A model generated the notes under the pieces. The model was not told the origin of the DNA and searched no databases. It was given only the letters and a program-made list of their open reading frames with translations. A stretch of 9,948 nucleotides of DNA from Syntrophorhabdaceae bacterium. GTDB lineage: Bacteria > Desulfobacterota > Syntrophorhabdia > Syntrophorhabdales > Syntrophorhabdaceae. Shown one piece after another: positions 7,118 through 9,948 of the stretch (within the stretch, counting starts at the first letter, position 1; every line of letters begins with the position of its first letter). A program made the position numbers and the translations under genes. The DNA lies in assembly GCA_026416315.1 (NCBI GenBank), contig JAOAFK010000103.1, forward strand, positions 1 through 9,948. The letters are read 5' to 3'.

Positions 7118-8176
7118 CTAATTTGTCCTTATATATATTTCTTTTACAGCATTAAATACATCATCAACAGTAATAACTTCAAGGCATTTTCTTTCTGTAC
7201 AATTTTTTTTCTTGCAAGGGCTGCAAGGCACATCCTTTCTTACAGTGATGGATTTTGAACCATAGGGTGCATTTACCTTATGGTCAGTGGGCCCAAATAT
7301 GGCAACAACAGGGGTTCCTGCAAATGCTGCAAGGTGCATAACCCCTGTATCCCCGCTTATATACACCTTAACTCTTTGAAGTAATGCATAAAGCTGTGAG
7401 ATATCAGTAGGACAAGCAAGATATGCATATTTTCCTGCCTCTTCCTTTAACCTGTTTGCCTCTTTAAATTCTCCTGGTCCCCAAAGAATCAAGGTTTTGG
7501 CTCTTAATTCATCAGAGATCCTTCTTATGAGGATTGCATAATTTTTAAAGTCCCATCTTTTAAAACCACTGCCTGAACTTGAAAATGGATTTACTGCAAA
7601 GACATCACCTGTTAATCCCTGAGTTTTGAAGAAATCATCAATATATTCATGATAGTGGGCAGGAACATTCAGTTTTATTTCAGGCACATCTGATTTTGAC
7701 CCTAAATATCTTGCTATAAGCATATTTCTATCCACTTTATGGAGTCTTCTGTCTTCTCCATCTATCACAATATCATAAAATAAATAACTTAATTCCTTTG
7801 CATATTTTTCTCCAAAACCGATGATTTTTTTACCCCGGGAAAGTCTTGACAGTATAACACTTTTTATAATCCCATGAAAATCTAAAATAAAATCAAATTC
7901 CGCTGCCCTTAACTCTTTAAGAAAAACACCTATTTTTTTTATGGCCTTAAAAATATTACCCTTTTTCAGCTCAAGGCTTAACTCTCCCCTGGGAAATTTG
8001 ATTATCCTGTCTATTTTTCTCTGATAGGATAAAAAATCTGAAACAGGGCCTTCTACAAGCCATGAAATATGTGTTGTTGGAAATGCATCTTTAATGGAAA
8101 AGACAGCAGGGATGGTCATCAAAACATCACCGAGGGAACTGAGGCGCACAACGAGAACCTTTTTCTCAGTCTGCAT
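7118..8176 (-). CDS. waaC: GT9 heptosyltransferase, heptosyltransferase I-like
   Basis: This is a second glycosyltransferase family 9 enzyme (352 residues), likely adding the first heptose to Kdo-lipid A from ADP-heptose. VVRLSSLGDVLMTIPA (9-24) resembles the WaaC N-terminus, with Asp17 as probable catalytic residue. DFHGIIKSVILSRL (99-112) corresponds to the WaaC acceptor-region signature. NPFSSSGSGFKRW (196-208) and GDTGVMHLAAFAGTP (275-289) plus AIFGPTD (292-298) form the ADP-sugar half. Its tail has C318-x2-C321-x4-C326-x4-C331 followed by VITVDDV, much like the waaF-like protein here. The start at 8176 overlaps the thioesterase gene by 11 bp and has only a weak SD (GAGGA almost touching the ATG). 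Its stop is immediately followed by the radical SAM ATG. The I versus II distinction is by motif resemblance and could be wrong. Confidence 0.85.
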   Translation of the reverse strand: MQTEKKVLVVRLSSLGDVLMTIPAVFSIKDAFPTTHISWLVEGPVSDFLSYQRKIDRIIKFPRGELSLELKKGNIFKAIKKIGVFLKELRAAEFDFILDFHGIIKSVILSRLSRGKKIIGFGEKYAKELSYLFYDIVIDGEDRRLHKVDRNMLIARYLGSKSDVPEIKLNVPAHYHEYIDDFFKTQGLTGDVFAVNPFSSSGSGFKRWDFKNYAILIRRISDELRAKTLILWGPGEFKEANRLKEEAGKYAYLACPTDISQLYALLQRVKVYISGDTGVMHLAAFAGTPVVAIFGPTDHKVNAPYGSKSITVRKDVPCSPCKKKNCTERKCLEVITVDDVFNAVKEIYIRTN

Positions 8177-8597
8177 TCCTCATTATTTCTTGAAGCTGTT
8201 TTGGGATTAATACAGGCTTTTTATTGGAGTTTGTGCATATATGCATTGTCTTTCCTTCAACAATGATCTCATCGCCTCTATATATCTTATAATGGAAGGT
8301 TAGCCCCCGTGACCTCCATTCAGAGACCTTTGTCTTTACTGTCAGATTATCATCGTATTCAGCTGAATTGTAATATTTCAGTTCCATCCTCACAACAACA
8401 AGATGATATCCCATTTCTTCAAGCTTTCTATATGGAAATCCCTTTTGCCTCATATATTCGCTTCTGCCAATCTCAAAATAAACAGGGTACGTCCCATAAT
8501 ATACTATTCCCATTTTATCAGTGTCTGCATACCTTACACGTACAGGCACATGGACAAATCCTTCTTCATCTTCATAATATTTGCCTTTATGTTCCAT
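8166..8597 (-). CDS. YbgC-like acyl-CoA thioesterase (4HBT hotdog fold)
   Basis: This is a single hotdog-domain thioesterase expected to hydrolyse acyl-CoA or acyl-ACP thioesters in the cytoplasm. With the ATG at 8597 it has 143 residues, usual for the YbgC/FadM group. The signature VRYADTDKMGIVYYGTYPVY carries the probable catalytic Asp27, followed by FEIGRSEYMR. An ATG start is preferred because GAGGG (8606-8610) sits 8 bp upstream; an in-frame TTG at 8612 would add five residues and overlap the upstream stop by 4 bp. It overlaps the waaC-like gene by 11 bp. In enterobacteria ybgC accompanies the tol-pal envelope genes; here it accompanies LPS core genes, which suggests a role in acyl or phospholipid turnover. 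Substrate is unknown. Confidence 0.88.
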   Translation of the reverse strand: MEHKGKYYEDEEGFVHVPVRVRYADTDKMGIVYYGTYPVYFEIGRSEYMRQKGFPYRKLEEMGYHLVVVRMELKYYNSAEYDDNLTVKTKVSEWRSRGLTFHYKIYRGDEIIVEGKTMHICTNSNKKPVLIPKQLQEIMRNAD

Positions 8598-8605
8598 ATC
8601 TGTTT

Positions 8606-8610
8606 CCCTC
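8606..8610 (-). promoter_or_regulatory. ribosome binding site favouring the ATG start of the thioesterase
   Basis: GAGGG on the minus strand overlaps the stop codon (TGA at 8611-8609) of the upstream radical SAM gene. It is 8 bp from the ATG at 8597 and decides between that ATG and the TTG at 8612. Confidence 0.55.
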
Positions 8611-9484
8611 AAAGTGCCCTTAAAAATTCTGGTCTTAGCATGGATGGATCTTTCTTATCGAGGACATGTCTTATGGCCTTAAGTATCTTCTCCTTTTCCT
8701 CGGGTAACCACGCTTTAACAGGTAGATAATTTGATGCATGGTTTGAAGCAAAAAACATATGGGTTGGATTTGTATTTTCAATCATGATCTCAAGTTCCTC
8801 AAGGAGTTGATAAGGAGTGGGGACCTTAAATTCACCCCTTTTTACCTGTTCTGCAAGGGGTGTGCCAGGCACAATGATCACACTTAAAGCCCCTGTATAA
8901 TGAGGGTCTATTTTTGTTAAAAATTTTCCTGTTTCCTCTGCATGGATTCTGCTTCTCTCGACTCCACCGAGTCCTAACAGAACCGTCACAGACAAAATCA
9001 TGCCTGCTTCCTTTACCCTTTTAGCTGCCTCTTCTGTTTTTTCAAGGGTCGTGCCTTTACAGACCCTGTCAAGCACCACCTGATCCCCTGATTCTACACC
9101 GAGATAAACAATACCGAGACCAAGGTCTTTTAGTTGTTTTAGCTCATCCACTGATTTTTTCAAAATAGACTTTGTATTTCCATAAATCCCTATCCTCTCA
9201 AGCTTCGGGAATGCACCCCTTATAAGCTCCATTATGGGTATAAGTCTTTTCTGTGGTATAACAAGGGCATCGCCATCGGCAATAAAAACCTTTCTTATAA
9301 ATCGGGCATATTCCTTTGCCTCTTCCACATCTTCTTTTATTTCTTCAAAGGACTTTACTCTAAACTTTTTGTCTTTATATGAACCACAAAAGGTGCATTT
9401 ATTGTGGGAACAGCCCACTGTTACCTGTAAAATGAGGCTATCTGCCTCGCTGGGTGGTCTGTATATGGCGCCTTCGTATTTCAT
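8609..9484 (-). CDS. radical SAM protein with CX4CX2C cluster motif, function unknown
   Basis: The 291-residue protein begins MKYEGAIYRPPSEADSLILQ and then GCSHNKCTFCGSY, a cysteine motif with C25, C30 and C33 spaced C-x4-C-x2-C instead of the canonical C-x3-C-x2-C. Other radical SAM core features follow: FIADGDALV (68-76), GNTKSIL near 101-107, YLGVESGDQ (about 126-134) and VTVLLGLGGVE near 171-181. I know this compact type as a widespread unassigned group in anaerobes and archaea, often named simply radical SAM protein, with Elp3/HemN-like sequence in the barrel. No extra domain is present. AGGA lies 7 bp before the ATG, which overlaps the stop of the FtsB-like gene (ATGA). It precedes the thioesterase by 11 bp. 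Substrate cannot be inferred beyond a loose envelope context. Confidence 0.85.
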   Translation of the reverse strand: MKYEGAIYRPPSEADSLILQVTVGCSHNKCTFCGSYKDKKFRVKSFEEIKEDVEEAKEYARFIRKVFIADGDALVIPQKRLIPIMELIRGAFPKLERIGIYGNTKSILKKSVDELKQLKDLGLGIVYLGVESGDQVVLDRVCKGTTLEKTEEAAKRVKEAGMILSVTVLLGLGGVERSRIHAEETGKFLTKIDPHYTGALSVIIVPGTPLAEQVKRGEFKVPTPYQLLEELEIMIENTNPTHMFFASNHASNYLPVKAWLPEEKEKILKAIRHVLDKKDPSMLRPEFLRAL

Positions 9485-9786
9485 CTTTCAATCCTGTACA
9501 GTTTTTCTCCTTCCCTTACAAGGCCGTATTTCTTTCTGACGACCTCTTCAAGGTAGTTTTCATCTTTTCTCAGCCTCTCTATTTCTTCTGATAAGGTTTT
9601 GTTTTCCCTTTCTATGGCCTCTGTTTTTTTAACAATCCTTGCAAGTTCTATCTTCATCTTTATATAGTTTAAAAGGCCACCTTCATAAAATATGATTGAT
9701 AATGCCATAACAACAAGTAAAATGGTAAAACCATGTTTCTTTATAAATTCTTCAAACACCGATAATAATATAAACGCCATCCTCAC
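9481..9786 (-). CDS. ftsB: FtsB/DivIC-like septum formation initiator protein
   Basis: This small bitopic membrane protein of the cell-division complex pairs with FtsL through its coiled coil and supports septal peptidoglycan synthesis with FtsQ and FtsWI. Of 101 residues, about 20-36 are a transmembrane helix (FTILLVVMALSIIFYEG) and about 41-78 are a charged heptad-rich coiled coil. The C-terminal VRKKYGLVREGEKLYRI (83-99) matches the FtsB end signature. The start is uncertain: GTG at 9786 has no SD, ATG at 9780 has GAGG with no spacing, and a later GTG at 9759 would give a more typical FtsB N-terminus. It is the first gene of the heptose operon and overlaps the radical SAM gene by 4 bp. Division genes of this type often follow eno; here an apparent mobile-element end lies upstream instead. 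Confidence 0.88.
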   Translation of the reverse strand: MRMAFILLSVFEEFIKKHGFTILLVVMALSIIFYEGGLLNYIKMKIELARIVKKTEAIERENKTLSEEIERLRKDENYLEEVVRKKYGLVREGEKLYRIER

Positions 9787-9796
9787 AAAAAGTCAA
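9767..9796 (-). promoter_or_regulatory. possible promoter overlapping the ftsB start region
   Basis: On the minus strand TTGACT (9796-9791) is followed after 18 bp by TATATT (9772-9767); each matches its sigma-70 consensus at five of six positions. Transcription would begin near 9760, inside the longest open frame, and would favour the GTG at 9759 as a nearly leaderless start. No better promoter is visible between here and the window edge. Overlap with the nominal start codons makes this tentative. Confidence 0.28.
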
Positions 9797-9813
9797 CCTG
9801 TCTGTTGAAAAAT

Positions 9814-9948
9814 TGTCAACTCAAAATAGAAATGTCCTACTTTTACCAAAATAGAAATGTCCTCATTAACAATTTTTGTATTTATATAAATTATTATTCA
9901 TCACTTCATCTCCGTAGTCGTCGTACTGTGGGAATGTGGTAAAGGCGA
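9814..9948. mobile_element. probable insertion-sequence end (IS21-like?), cut by the window edge
   Basis: Just outside the two 17-bp repeats is TGTCAAC (9814-9820), which would serve as a TG-type terminus, as in IS21-family ends. From the right edge a minus-strand frame (9946-9866) is open for 26 codons with the peptide AFTTFPQYDDYGDEVMNNN and then a short tail. It stops at TAA only 3 bp before the inner repeat, which is the geometry expected for the end of a transposase or helper gene close to an element end. I do not recognise the peptide, and the frame could be chance. Base composition changes at about 9905 to a more GC-rich tract. No target duplication can be assessed because the other end lies outside. 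Confidence 0.35.
9822..9863. repeat. two 17-bp direct repeats at 25-bp spacing
   Basis: CAAAATAGAAATGTCCT occurs exactly at 9822-9838 and again at 9847-9863. The 8 bp between copies is unlike either copy. Short repeated blocks close to a terminus are typical of transposase-binding sites at the ends of IS21-family elements, which bear several internal repeats near each end. Two copies with a short spacer do not make a CRISPR array. Confidence 0.9.

Noticed and set aside
8598..8612. TTG at 8612 as the thioesterase start
   Set aside because: The ATG at 8597 has a GAGGG SD at good spacing and begins closer to the conserved hotdog domain; the TTG remains an alternative.
8309..8729. Two overlapping plus-strand open frames over the thioesterase and radical SAM 3' ends
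   Set aside because: They lie antisense to genes with clear catalytic motifs, have no SD and show no recognisable protein pattern.
9814..9819. TTGACA on the minus strand as the -35 of the ftsB operon
   Set aside because: At 16-18 bp spacing the sequence reads GTTGAC/TTGACT-like, with no resemblance to a -10 element.
9822..9863. Two repeats as the start of a CRISPR array
   Set aside because: Only two 17-bp copies with an 8-bp gap; CRISPR repeats and spacers are longer and more numerous.
1..9948. tRNA, rRNA or riboswitch genes
   Set aside because: The only noncoding stretches (190-304, 1316-1358, 3155-3163 and 9787-9948) are too short or lack cloverleaf or known aptamer patterns.

Overview
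The window looks like chromosomal DNA from an AT-rich Gram-negative bacterium. Lipopolysaccharide core (heptose) genes imply an outer membrane. Two radical SAM genes and a TRAP carboxylate importer suit an anaerobe or microaerophile of the Desulfobacterota/Nitrospirota type. That placement is inference from gene content and base composition judged by eye; no marker gene in the window fixes the taxon.

Layout. Positions 1-189 (minus) hold the N-terminal 63 codons of a membrane protein resembling the conserved TM-helix family related to MscS channels; it runs off the left edge. A divergent intergenic region (190-304) carries a probable promoter inside a long-spaced inverted repeat. It drives a three-gene TRAP transporter on the plus strand: binding protein DctP (305-1315), a perfect 11-bp hairpin, small membrane subunit DctQ (1359-1874) and large membrane subunit DctM (1871-3154).

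From 3164 to about 9786 everything is on the minus strand and forms one tightly packed operon. In transcription order it reads: FtsB/DivIC-like division protein, radical SAM protein with a CX4CX2C cluster, YbgC-like hotdog thioesterase, heptosyltransferase I-like GT9 (waaC-like), B12-binding-type radical SAM protein, heptosyltransferase II-like GT9 (waaF-like), heptose-7-phosphate kinase (rfaE1) and heptose-1-phosphate adenylyltransferase (rfaE2). Neighbours overlap by 4-32 bp, abut, or lie 11 bp apart, and several start codons have a Shine-Dalgarno sequence inside the preceding gene, so translational coupling is likely. The last two enzymes make ADP-heptose and the two GT9 enzymes would place heptoses on the lipid A-Kdo acceptor. 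GmhA, GmhB, HldD and Kdo transferase genes are not in the window. The operon converges on dctM with only 9 bp between stop codons and no visible terminator.

The right end (9787-9948) has no confident gene. It carries two 17-bp direct repeats at 25-bp spacing, next to a TG-type terminus and a short frame open to the window edge. This resembles the end of an insertion sequence (IS21-like is my best guess) lying against the 5' end of the operon.

I see no clear new multi-gene system. The most interesting point is the radical SAM/B12-type gene placed between two heptosyltransferase genes, a candidate for an undescribed LPS-core or envelope modification. Next are the coupled second radical SAM and thioesterase genes and the cysteine-rich tails of both heptosyltransferases.
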